The notes beneath the pieces are model-generated. The model was not told the DNA's origin and ran no database searches. It saw only the letters and a list, made by a program, of their open reading frames with translations. From NCBI GenBank assembly GCA_963749035.1, contig CAVVKW010000004.1, forward strand, positions 1,550,001 to 1,614,000: a DNA stretch of 64,000 bases, given 5' to 3'. The position numbers were made by a program, and so were the translations under genes. The DNA comes from CAVVKW01 sp963749035 (GTDB lineage: Bacteria > Verrucomicrobiota > Verrucomicrobiia > Chthoniobacterales > JAATET01). Each line of letters opens with the position of its first letter. Position 1 is the stretch's first letter. Positions 25,495-35,100 of the stretch are shown piece after piece.

Positions 25495-27470
25495 GACAGG
25501 TTGGATTGACCGACGATTGCCGGAGATTCGGACGCTTTCAGGCGAACAACGCCCCAGCAGTTCAGTTCGGGAACGGTGACCTGGAAAGACTCAGGACCCC
25601 ACTCGCAAAGAAGCTTCCGGGGCGCGGATTCCGGAGATAGCCATTCGACGTCCACCTTTTCGCGGAACCCGATCAAGCGGCGACTCAACCGGAGGACCAC
25701 GTTGCGCTGCACGGTCGAAACGTCGTTCTCGTGGTCGATCGCCGCGTTGACGAGGTGGATTACGATCGGGCTTTCGGGGTCCGCAGCGTGTTCTCGTGGC
25801 AGCACCCACACGGGTGACTTCGATTCCACGGTTGTCAGGGGGGTGATTTGCCGGATCACCGCTTCGGTATCACGATCATCCGTCCAAGAGAGCAGCTTCC
25901 CGGCGGCGTTGGCAGCGAGTGTCGCCGCCTGTGTCTCGTCCAACTCAGCCGGTGCGGGCACGACCACGACGTCGGCAGCCGCTAACTCGCCAGCATCGAG
26001 TTGGTGTCGGAACCAGTCGTCGCCAGCCAGCACCATTCCGAACGGAACGTGCCGAGCAAGCAGACTCCAACACGCGCGGTGGACCGTCGTCGTCAAATTC
26101 GGCGACTGGGTCACGGGCTCTCCGTCCTCACCGCGAGACCGCGAGATACTCCCCCCGTTCCCACGACCTTCGGGAGAAGTGAGGTCTTCCAAACGTTTGC
26201 GCGCCGCTGCGTTGCTGTAGAGCACCTTCACCTGATCGATCGAACGATAGCCGTCGAACAGTTCGGGATAGTGCCGAACAAAACGATAGAGCGGCACAAT
26301 TTCCTCCTCGGGCAGATCCAGCCAATGCAGACCGTCTTCGTCCGTGTGCGTCCACATCCGGAACGGGACGGTGGGATTACCTCCCATGGCATACCCCGCC
26401 GCGATCCATTGCTTCAGCGTATTGAAGCGACGCCCCTTGGCGACGTGAGCGCAGCTTTCACCGCTGAAGGTGGAGGCGATCGGCTTCCCCAGAGCTTCGG
26501 CAATCTTGAAAGGTAGCACCGCGAGGTTCCCGGGTTGGCCACAGAAACTGACCTCCGCCACAAACTGGTCCAACAAGTGGGCAGCCGCCAGCTCGCACGG
26601 GAACAAGCTCGAAGCATTGGCACTCAGCGGAACCTGCCGCCCGGCCAGTCGCTCGGCGGATGCCTTGAGTTCGGCGTTTAGAGTCACGCAGGCTTGGAGG
26701 TGAAATTCGTGATACGACTCGATCAACGGAATCCGGCCCTCGTCGTATGCCGCGATGAACTCTCGGCGGCTCGGTGCGACGGAGCGCACCACCTCGCGAT
26801 AGTCGAAGCTTTCGATCTCGAGAATGCCGTGGGACTCCAGCTTGTCGACGGAATAGCGCGCTCTCAAATACTCGCGGAATCCGGCAACGCAGTGCCCGCA
26901 GAAGCACCCTCCGAATGCGGCCATCAGCGCGACCTCCGAGGTCGGCCAATACACGGCGGCCAGCGGTTGCCACGATCCGGTGAGATGATTGTCGAACTGC
27001 AGGGTGTCCGCACCCGCTTCGATGATCAGAGCGACCTTCCGTTTGAGAACGTCCCGGTAGCCGGGGTGATTGCTACACATCCAGTTTCCCTCTTCCACCA
27101 ACCAGAAAGGAAGCGGGATCGGGGCCCCGTTCATGTCGACGACTCGGGCGTCGGCGTAAGTGGGATCGCTCCGAAGTAGATGACCGATCTCCGTTTCCGC
27201 GGGCGGCAAAATGTTCCAGCACGCACAGGCGGCGATCTTCTCCACCCCGCTCGCTCGCATCTGGTCGAAGAGATTCACGGGCAAACCGCCGGACGGCTCC
27301 TCACCCCATCCCCAGGTCGTGATGCCATAGGCCTCGACCGCTTCCACGACGCCCTCGAATCCTTCCTCGGCACCGGAGACATTGCGCGGCACCCAGCTCA
27401 GCACGACGTCGGATTTCCGGATCATTCGTGAACCCTTAACTTCACACTCCCACGCTCGGACCCCACTCAT
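25491..27470 (-). CDS. Putative cytoplasmic glycoside hydrolase, GH42-like barrel, unassigned
   Basis: A protein of 659 residues without a signal peptide. The first 400 residues look like a TIM barrel: WGWGEEP near 54, DTLQFDNHLTG at 155-165, and a cysteine cluster CFCGHC at 189-194 followed by FREYLRARY, a pattern I know from GH42-type and related barrels. The last 200 residues are beta-rich, like a glutamine-amidotransferase-like plus small beta domain. A charged, low-complexity insert lies near residues 429-456. Both ends overlap neighbours by ATGA. It may cleave oligosaccharides taken up after extracellular desulfation. I cannot name the catalytic residues with confidence. Confidence 0.55.
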   Translation of the reverse strand: MSGVRAWECEVKGSRMIRKSDVVLSWVPRNVSGAEEGFEGVVEAVEAYGITTWGWGEEPSGGLPVNLFDQMRASGVEKIAACACWNILPPAETEIGHLLRSDPTYADARVVDMNGAPIPLPFWLVEEGNWMCSNHPGYRDVLKRKVALIIEAGADTLQFDNHLTGSWQPLAAVYWPTSEVALMAAFGGCFCGHCVAGFREYLRARYSVDKLESHGILEIESFDYREVVRSVAPSRREFIAAYDEGRIPLIESYHEFHLQACVTLNAELKASAERLAGRQVPLSANASSLFPCELAAAHLLDQFVAEVSFCGQPGNLAVLPFKIAEALGKPIASTFSGESCAHVAKGRRFNTLKQWIAAGYAMGGNPTVPFRMWTHTDEDGLHWLDLPEEEIVPLYRFVRHYPELFDGYRSIDQVKVLYSNAAARKRLEDLTSPEGRGNGGSISRSRGEDGEPVTQSPNLTTTVHRACWSLLARHVPFGMVLAGDDWFRHQLDAGELAAADVVVVPAPAELDETQAATLAANAAGKLLSWTDDRDTEAVIRQITPLTTVESKSPVWVLPREHAADPESPIVIHLVNAAIDHENDVSTVQRNVVLRLSRRLIGFREKVDVEWLSPESAPRKLLCEWGPESFQVTVPELNCWGVVRLKASESPAIVGQSNLS

Positions 27471-28609
27471 AGCCGGACCTCCTCGACTTCGCCGTCCCGG
27501 TATTTGTCCAGAACCTCCGGGATGACAGTTAGCCCAAGGCCAGGCCCTTCGGGCAAGGCCATCAGACCCGTCTCCCGATCAATTTCGATTCGCTCCTCCG
27601 TCAATTCCTCGGCGACGCTTTCGTGGGGAGGATGCCATTCCATGAGCACCGGAGGTGGATTGACGAAGCTCCCGTGTTCATGAGGAATGCACGCCACCCA
27701 GTGCATCGTTGCGGCGATTCGCAGCGGGGTGTGACACCAGGTGTGCGGGACGATGCGCATTCGGTTCAGCCAAGCCGCAAACGTCACTTTGCGAGCGCCA
27801 GAGAATCCGATGCGATCCAAATCCGGCTGAACGATGTCGACCAGACGCGGCTGGATGTAATCTTTGATCAGCGCATCCAGCGACAGCCCTTCCCCCGAGG
27901 CCAGGGGGATGCAGAGAACGTCTCGCAGCCGTCGGTAGCCCTCGTAGTCGGATTCGTCCAGCGGCTCCTCCCAAAACTCGAGATGGAGGGGTTCAAGCCG
28001 TTTCCCCAACGCCACGGCGGTCCCGCTGTCGTAGATCCCGGGCCATCCCGAATCGATCCCCAGCTTGACGTCTGGTCCGATTGCTTCGCGCACGGCGGTC
28101 ACCAGCTTGACGTCCGTCTCCGCGCCGTATCCCGTTTTCATCTTCACGGCGCGAAATCCCCGCTCGCTCGACCAACGGACCAGATCGTCCACCATCCCCC
28201 GAGTCAGGTCCGACCAGCTCTCTTTCGGATACCCAACCGACGCGTAAGGCATGATCTGACGTCGGACGACCTTCCCAAACAGCTCGCAGACTGGGCGGTC
28301 CAAGGCCTTGCCCATGAGGTCCCACAAAGCCAGGTCCAAACCTCCGGGCAGGACTCCGCCGCGGGACATTCCTCCCATCTCCTGGAAGATTGCCTCCGCC
28401 TCGAAAGGCGAACGCCCCAGGACCAGCTCGGGCCGATCTTTCAGAAGGTCGATCCCGCAGAAGCCGTCGCCCCAGCCGGTCAATCCCTCGTCCGTCCGCA
28501 CCTCGACGACCTGCCCACCGAGATGGGAACAATTTCTACCCGCACCCCAGCTCAGAGGATCCGCGAGTTCGCGGCGTAAACGGTGAAAATGGACGCTCGT
28601 GATTTTGAT
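27467..28609 (-). CDS. Enolase-superfamily (mandelate racemase type) sugar-acid dehydratase, apparent ATC start
   Basis: A protein of 380 residues if it starts at ATC 28609; the first ordinary start is GTG 28501, which would remove 36 residues of the capping domain that closes the active site. The upstream codons read KITSVHFHRLRREL, which is what this family normally begins with after Met. Active-site residues (numbered from 28609) are KMK with Lys156 and Lys158, Asp186, Glu214/215, Glu240, and the Asp263-His289 pair of the mandelate racemase subgroup. Such enzymes dehydrate acid sugars (fuconate, rhamnonate, galactonate and similar). With the aldehyde dehydrogenase 4 nt upstream it suggests non-phosphorylating oxidation of a deoxy sugar; the substrate is inferred only. 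Confidence 0.82.
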   Translation of the reverse strand: MKITSVHFHRLRRELADPLSWGAGRNCSHLGGQVVEVRTDEGLTGWGDGFCGIDLLKDRPELVLGRSPFEAEAIFQEMGGMSRGGVLPGGLDLALWDLMGKALDRPVCELFGKVVRRQIMPYASVGYPKESWSDLTRGMVDDLVRWSSERGFRAVKMKTGYGAETDVKLVTAVREAIGPDVKLGIDSGWPGIYDSGTAVALGKRLEPLHLEFWEEPLDESDYEGYRRLRDVLCIPLASGEGLSLDALIKDYIQPRLVDIVQPDLDRIGFSGARKVTFAAWLNRMRIVPHTWCHTPLRIAATMHWVACIPHEHGSFVNPPPVLMEWHPPHESVAEELTEERIEIDRETGLMALPEGPGLGLTVIPEVLDKYRDGEVEEVRL

Positions 28610-28613
28610 AAGC

Positions 28614-30047
28614 CTATCCGGTTTTGATGGTTATCCGCTTCCGCGAGAGGAACTGCTCGAGCCCGAGGTGCGAGCGGTCGATTCCCACCCCGCTCTGCCC
28701 GATCCCGTGGTGCGGGAGGTAGGCGTTGAATTTCCACCCGTTCACCATCACCTCGCCGAACCGAAGCGACGTGGAGAGCCGCTGCACCCGATCGATGTCT
28801 TTCGTGAACAAATGTGCGGTCAGTCCCTTCTCGGTGTCGTTGGCGAGGCTCGAGGCGTCGTCTTCGTCGGTGAAAGTCCGGATCGCCAGCACCGGGCCAA
28901 AAACCTCTTCCGACCAGATCCGCATGTCCGTCGTCAATCCGGTCAAGATTGTCGGCGGAAAATAATGCCCCTTGGGCGGAGGCATCGGCGGCCCGGACGC
29001 GCCGCCGAAGATCACTTTGGCGCCCTTCTCCACGGCATCCGATACGAGGTCATTCACCCGATCCACCGCGGCACCGTCAATGAGCGGGCCCATCCATCCC
29101 GGGCCAGTGCCGGTTCCAAGTCGAACGTCCCGAAAACGTTTCAGCAGCGCATCGATGCACTCGTCAAAAATGCTCTCGTGAATGAGCGCGCGATTCGTCG
29201 CCACGCAGATCTGTCCCGCGTTCCACAGCTTCAGCGCGGCGATGGAATCCATCGCCGACTCCACGTCGGCATCTTCGAAGACCAGCGCGGGGACGTTCCC
29301 GCCAAGCTCCAGGTTGTAGCGCTTCACCGTCGCCGCTCCGTCCCGCATCACCCGACAACCGGAGGCAGTCGACCCGATCATCGTGATCAACGCCGGGATC
29401 GGACTCGAGACCAACGCCGAACCGATGTCCTCGGTGTCCCCGCAGAGGACGTTGATTACCCCCGCCGGAAAATCAATCTCGGCGCAGACCGATCCAAACA
29501 AGTAGGCCGACAGTGGCGCAGACGGTGAAGGTTTGACGATGATCGAGCACCCCGCCGCCAACGACTGGCCGACCTTGTCGGCCAGGTTGCCGAGCGGAAA
29601 ATTCCATGCCAGCAGAGCGACGACCACCCCCAGCGGCTCGTAGGTTACCTGATGCGTGCACGACCCATCGTCATCGGGAATCACTTCCCCTCGCATCCGC
29701 AGCATCTCGTCGGAGTAATGCCTGAGCGCTCCCGTCACCCACTCGATTCGGTCCGCTTCGTCGTGCGGCTTTCCGGTCTCCGCCATCACCGCTTGGTGAA
29801 AAGCGTCGGATCGCTCCTCGAGCGCCGTGCACAAACGGTCGGTCCACTGCCGCCTCTCGTTGTGAGAAAGCTTCGACCAACGTGCGAAACCCCGCCGAGC
29901 CGACTCGAGCGCGTCCTCGCAATCATCCGAAGTTGCCCAGGCAATCGTTCCGACTTCTTCGCCGGTCGCGGGGCTGACGATTGATCGCACGCCGCCGCCT
30001 TTCGCCGACCGGAGTCGACCATCGATGTAGAGACCCCCTTCACTCAT
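28614..30047 (-). CDS. NAD(P)-dependent aldehyde dehydrogenase
   Basis: A 477-residue member of the ALDH superfamily. Visible are the catalytic Cys in WNAGQICVATNR, the Glu in LELGGNVPALVF, and the Rossmann glycine loop GSTASG. It oxidises an aldehyde to the carboxylic acid. First gene of the eight-gene minus-strand operon, ahead of an acid-sugar dehydratase, it could oxidise lactaldehyde or another aldehyde from deoxy-sugar breakdown, although succinate-semialdehyde-type enzymes look much the same. The start at ATG 30047 gives a normal N-terminus. Confidence 0.9.
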   Translation of the reverse strand: MSEGGLYIDGRLRSAKGGGVRSIVSPATGEEVGTIAWATSDDCEDALESARRGFARWSKLSHNERRQWTDRLCTALEERSDAFHQAVMAETGKPHDEADRIEWVTGALRHYSDEMLRMRGEVIPDDDGSCTHQVTYEPLGVVVALLAWNFPLGNLADKVGQSLAAGCSIIVKPSPSAPLSAYLFGSVCAEIDFPAGVINVLCGDTEDIGSALVSSPIPALITMIGSTASGCRVMRDGAATVKRYNLELGGNVPALVFEDADVESAMDSIAALKLWNAGQICVATNRALIHESIFDECIDALLKRFRDVRLGTGTGPGWMGPLIDGAAVDRVNDLVSDAVEKGAKVIFGGASGPPMPPPKGHYFPPTILTGLTTDMRIWSEEVFGPVLAIRTFTDEDDASSLANDTEKGLTAHLFTKDIDRVQRLSTSLRFGEVMVNGWKFNAYLPHHGIGQSGVGIDRSHLGLEQFLSRKRITIKTG

Positions 30048-30328
30048 GGTTGATCGCCCTTCGAGAGACCTCGAAAAGCGGTTCCAAGCAGCGGCCGGGG
30101 GGACGGCTTGGGGGACAGCTCACGTGATTTTCTACCTCGGCAAGAATGTGGCTTGCAACTCAATTCCCGGTCGGTAGCGTGGAACCCTCCCCCACTTGCA
30201 CTTCCGTTCAGGACGCCATTCCGTCGCTCCCAGCAACTGCAACGCAAAGCGACAGCCGCCCCCGCAGCAGTGAGAACGACGTCACGGCACTGATTGGTTT
30301 TCCTGCTCCCCATCCCCCCATCCACCCC
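30048..30328. promoter_or_regulatory. Divergent control region between the two sulfatase operons
   Basis: 281 bases separate the ALDH start (minus) from the sulfatase S5 start (plus). An 8-bp perfect palindrome TCACGTGA lies at 30120-30127 near the middle and is a candidate regulator site. I see no good -35/-10 pair. The upstream in-frame codons from 30146 lack any homology and look non-coding. Confidence 0.4.
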
Positions 30329-32170
30329 ATGGCCAGCCGCGATTTGACAGTTCGCCGAGGAACAACGATCCGATTCGTCGCTCTGGTCAGCGGAGTCGTC
30401 ATGACTGCGACATCAGTCATCGCGCAGCCTCCGAACATCGTCGTCGTCATTTCTGACGATCAATCGACCCAGCACTTCGGCTTTCTGGGCGGCGACGTCC
30501 TGACTCCCACGATGGACCAGCTCGCCAAGGACGGCGTGGTGTTTCGAGGACACCGTTGCCTCTCGACGGTCTGTTCGCCGAGCCGTTTTAATTTTCTCAC
30601 GGGTCGCCGCGCGGGACGCAAGGCCCGGACGTCGAAGTCTGGTCACCCTTACTTCATGTTCGGGACGAACGTGTCAGCGAACGATGCTTCGATCATCACC
30701 GCACTGCGCCGAGTCGGCTACTTCACGGGCGTGATCGGGAAAGCGGACGGATACGATTGGTGGGCACCGCCGAGCGCTGAGGCGAAGGAGCTAGGAGATC
30801 GCCTCGATCCCGGAAATCCCGCTCACCAGACGGTTCTCAAAGCCGGGGAAGCGGCCCTTCACGATCGGATCAAGACGGCCACCCACGCGGACTACGTCGG
30901 CGGGATCTTTCCCGGTAACCCCGCCGCCTGGCCCTCCTCGCTTCGCTACCACAATCAGGACTGGTTGACGGCGACCGCCTTCGATTTCATCGAAGCCGCC
31001 AAAGCCAGCGGCAAGCCATTTTTCCTTTGGATGCCGGCGACGATCATCCACACCGGCGACCGGATCAGTCGTGAAAATTTCGATGCGGAAGAGGTCCGCC
31101 GAGCGACGCCATTCGGGCTTCTCGACGAGCCCCTGGAAGTCCAGTCAAGTCGTTCGTCCGTCCTCCGACGCATCGATGAAGCTGGCGTCGATCCGCAGAG
31201 TTTCCCGGTCACGTGGCTCGACGACTCACTGGCGGCGGTGATCGGTCGTCTGGAGGACGAGGGCCTTCTGGACGAGACAATCATCATCTACACGTCGGAC
31301 CACTCGGGGTTCGGCGGGAAAGGAACCCTTTACGAGAAAGGTGCCAAAGTGCCACTGATCGTCTATTGGAAAGTAAAAACCGAGCAGATTGCGCCGAACG
31401 ACCAACTCGTCGGCAGTGTCGACCTCGTGCCGACTTTGCTCGAACTCGTCGGCGTGCCGGATGAAGATTACCCGACCGACGGACGCAGCCTGGCTGGCGC
31501 GATCCTCACCGGTGAACCACTCACCGACCAACCGCTCTTCCTCGAATTGGGGCACCAGCGGGCCGTGATCTCCGCCGACGGAAGGCACAAATACATCGCG
31601 TTCCGCATGCCTTGGGACGTCTTACGGGTCCTGCCAAGCGGCTATCGCCAGCAATTCATCCACACGAATGACCTCACCGTCCCGGACCGGCCAGACGGGG
31701 GGCAGGAATTCGCTGAGATGATCGAGGATTCCATCGCCAGTCATCCCGGCTATTTCGCCGCCGACCAACTCTACGATCTGGAAGCCGACCCGGACGAGAC
31801 CCGGAATCTCGCCGCTCTACCGGAGTCCGGCGAGCTGCTCGCCGAGATGAGAAACCTGCTGGCAACCGAGCTCCGCTCCATGCCCGGATCGTTCGGCGAC
31901 TTCAAGTTTGAAGCTCGGGTCGATTCCGACGGCGTCGTGCACCATTCAATCGACCTGGAAGGTGACCTCGACCTGAGCGCAGGGATCACGTCCCTCGCAC
32001 TCGCCGATGGCAGCTTGCCCGTCGACAATCTCTACACCGTGATTCGCTACAGCGGCGCGCTCAAGGGGCGCTTCGCCGAATGGTCCCAAGTCGAACGCTT
32101 CGGATACGCTGTCGACTACGACCAACCCGGTGAGATCCGACTTCGGAAAATATCCGCAACCACCCCCTAG
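30329..32170 (+). CDS. Sulfatase S5, exported, with C-terminal autotransporter-repeat-like extension
   Basis: A protein of 613 residues. The signal segment (about 12-32, ending VIAQ) is followed by NIVVVISDDQSTQHFGF, and CSPSRFNFLTGRRAGRK carries Cys82, the formylglycine precursor. IYTSDHSGFGGK is the distal metal loop. After a typical sulfatase end near residue 530, about 80 further residues run DLSAGITSLALAD and YTVIRYSGALKGRF, a beta-strand pattern recalling the last strand of autotransporter-associated repeat proteins. The start is ATG 30329; the frame is open from 30146 but the extra part has no signal. It leads an S5-GH2-S6 operon. Confidence 0.92.
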   Translation: MASRDLTVRRGTTIRFVALVSGVVMTATSVIAQPPNIVVVISDDQSTQHFGFLGGDVLTPTMDQLAKDGVVFRGHRCLSTVCSPSRFNFLTGRRAGRKARTSKSGHPYFMFGTNVSANDASIITALRRVGYFTGVIGKADGYDWWAPPSAEAKELGDRLDPGNPAHQTVLKAGEAALHDRIKTATHADYVGGIFPGNPAAWPSSLRYHNQDWLTATAFDFIEAAKASGKPFFLWMPATIIHTGDRISRENFDAEEVRRATPFGLLDEPLEVQSSRSSVLRRIDEAGVDPQSFPVTWLDDSLAAVIGRLEDEGLLDETIIIYTSDHSGFGGKGTLYEKGAKVPLIVYWKVKTEQIAPNDQLVGSVDLVPTLLELVGVPDEDYPTDGRSLAGAILTGEPLTDQPLFLELGHQRAVISADGRHKYIAFRMPWDVLRVLPSGYRQQFIHTNDLTVPDRPDGGQEFAEMIEDSIASHPGYFAADQLYDLEADPDETRNLAALPESGELLAEMRNLLATELRSMPGSFGDFKFEARVDSDGVVHHSIDLEGDLDLSAGITSLALADGSLPVDNLYTVIRYSGALKGRFAEWSQVERFGYAVDYDQPGEIRLRKISATTP

Positions 32171-32194
32171 GCTTTCTGCTCCAAAACGTTCACC

Positions 32195-35100
32195 ATGAAT
32201 CCCACTCCCCCCCGACTCAACACCCTCGTCCTTCTCTGCACCTTGATCGCCCTGACCTTCGGAAAGGGCGCGCACGGCGAGATGACCTCTCGTCCCGAAT
32301 GGGAAGACGAACAGATCAATTCCGTCGGTAACGAACCGGCTCGCGCGACCTCGGTCCCGAGCAAATCGTTGGAGTCGGCACTGAACGTTCCAACCGCCGA
32401 CGGGACTTCGCCGAGCGTCCAGTCGCTCAATGGCACCTGGAAATTCAACTGGGTTCCCAAACCGGAAGAACGCCCGGTCGAATTTTATCAGCCCGACTTC
32501 GATGTCGACGGATGGGCCGAAATTTCCGTCCCCAGCAATCTGGAAATCGAAGGCTACGGGCCACCGATCTACCTCACCTCGGACTACGCGTTCAAAAACT
32601 CCTACCCGGAACCGATCGTCACCGCCGAACCGCCGAAGGAATACACGACCTTCGAACAGCGAAATGCGGTGGGCTCCTACCGACGCGAATTCACGGTGAG
32701 CGATGCGTGGAAAGATAAGGAAATCTACCTGCATTTCGCGGGGGGCGGAGCCGCCTACTACGTCTGGATCAACGGCGAGAAGGTCGGCTACTTCGAAGAC
32801 ACGTTCTCGCCGTCTGAATTCCGGGTGACCGATTTGGTCAAATTCGGCCAGCCCAACATTCTTGCGGTCGAGCTCTACCGGTGGTCGGACGGCAGCTACC
32901 TGGAAGACCAAGATTTTTTCCGCCTGTCCGGACTCTTCCGTGACGTCTTTCTGTGGTCCTGCGACCCGGCGCACGTCCGGGATTTTTTCATCACGACCGA
33001 CCTCGATTCCGATTTTCGCGACGCCAGCCTCGATGCCGAGGTCAGCGTGCAAAACCTGTCTGCCACGGATCGCGACTTGCAGGTGCGAGTGCAACTTTTC
33101 GATGCCGACGGCAGTCAAATCGCCTCGGACCAGACTTCGGTGAAAATCCCGTCGGGAGAAGACCGGCGGATCGAATTGAGTCAGGCAGTTTCGAACCCCG
33201 AGAAATGGTCCGCCGAATCCCCCTACCTCTACACAACCGTCGTCGAGCTACTCGACGAGCAAAACGGCGACGACGTGGTGATCGACCGGCGTTCCTGCAA
33301 AACCGGTTTTCGCGAGGTCTCGGTCAGCGACAAAAACGAACTTCTGATCAACGGCAAACCCGTGATCCTCAAAGGCGTGAACCGCCACGGCCACGATCCG
33401 GAAACGGGGCATTACGAACGGAAGGAGCTCATGCTCGCAGACGTGTTGTTGATGAAGCAGAACAACGTCAACTGCGTTCGCACCGCCCACTATCCTAACG
33501 ATCCAACGTTCTATCGCCTGCTCGACGAATACGGCATCTACGCCATCGACGAAGCCAACCTCGAATCCCACGGCCTCCTCGGGCTGAAGGAGGAGAGCGT
33601 CAGCTACAACCCGAAGTGGGAACAGGCCTACCTCGACCGCGCGTTGACGATGGTGGAGCGCGACAAGAACCATCCATCCATCATCATTTGGTCGATGGGC
33701 AACGAAGGCGGCGGCGGGCAAAACTACCTGCGCTGCAGCGAGGAAACTCGCAAGATCGATCCGACGCGTCTCGTTTTCTACGATGGCTTTCACGACGGCC
33801 ACGAAGGCAGCGATATCGATGGATCGATGTACGTGCCGCTCCCGCAACTCATCGAGCGACACGGCGAACCCAAAAAAACGCGTCCCTACTTCCACACCGA
33901 ATTTGGGCATTCCCAGGGCAATTCGCTGGGCAACCTCCAGGAGTATGTCGACGCCTACGAAAAGTTCGATCAACTGATGGGTGGCGCGATCTGGGATTGG
34001 GTCGATCAGGCGATCTGGGTGACCCGCGACGACGGCACCCGCTACCTCGGATACGGAGGATCGTGGGACGAATTCCCGAATTCCAAAAACTTTGGCGTTA
34101 ACGGAGTGATCTTCGCCGACCGTGCGCAGGCTAAAAAATCCTCGAAACTGGCGGAAGTTCGCAAGACCTACCAACCGGTCAAATTTGAAGCGATCGATCT
34201 GCCACGTGGCGAGATTTCCATCGAGAATCTGCACGACTTCACAGATCTCGCTGACTACGAAATCTCTTGGTCACTTTCGGAAGAAGGCTCAGTCATTTCA
34301 TCCGGTGTCCTGAAGGACCTGGCTTTGGTGCCCGGCACGACAACGACGGTGACCATTCCTTGGAAAGCGGAATCCGCCGCCTCCCCCACCTCGCATCCTG
34401 ATCGTGAGTATTGGTTGAGGGTCAGTGCTCAGCTCAAAGAGAAGACGAAGTGGGCCGAGGCTGGATACGACGTCGCGTGGGAGCAATTCCGGATGCCGAT
34501 CGATCCTAAGCCCGTCGCGAACCTGATAGAAACTGACTCTAGCCAACTCGTCGTGGACCAGACCGCAGATGTCGTCACGGTTTCCGGCGAGGCGTTATCG
34601 GTCAGCTTCGATCGGAAGACTGGTCTGATCACCTCACTTCAGCTCGGCGGCGAAACCGTATTGAAACGGGGCAGCGGCGACTTTCACGCGACGCGCGCAC
34701 TGACCGATAACGACTTCCTCATGTTCGACCGCAGCTGGTTCACGAGAAAATATTGGGAAGCCAACTTCCCGGACGCACCTCAGCAAGCATCGCTCGAGCT
34801 GGGATCGCTGATTGCGACGGTGAACTCGTTCGACGTGGAGGAGCAAGAAGCTGACGTCGTGCGCGTCCAGGTCGATCGCACCTTTGCCACCGCCGTCGCA
34901 CCGTGGAAGTTCGACGTGCGGACGGCATGGGAGATCTACCCGAGTGGCGTGATCGTCTCCCGCAATGAAGTCGAGACCAACCTCCCGAAGGCCAACCGAC
35001 AATACGTCACCAGTCTCGGATTTAATTTCATTCTCGATGAAGCCTACGACCAGTTCACTTGGTATGGTGCTGGTCCCCATGAGAACTATCCGGACCGTCG

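Noticed and set aside
28499..28501. GTG 28501 as the start of the enolase-superfamily gene
   Set aside because: It would remove the conserved capping segment that is encoded in frame just upstream.
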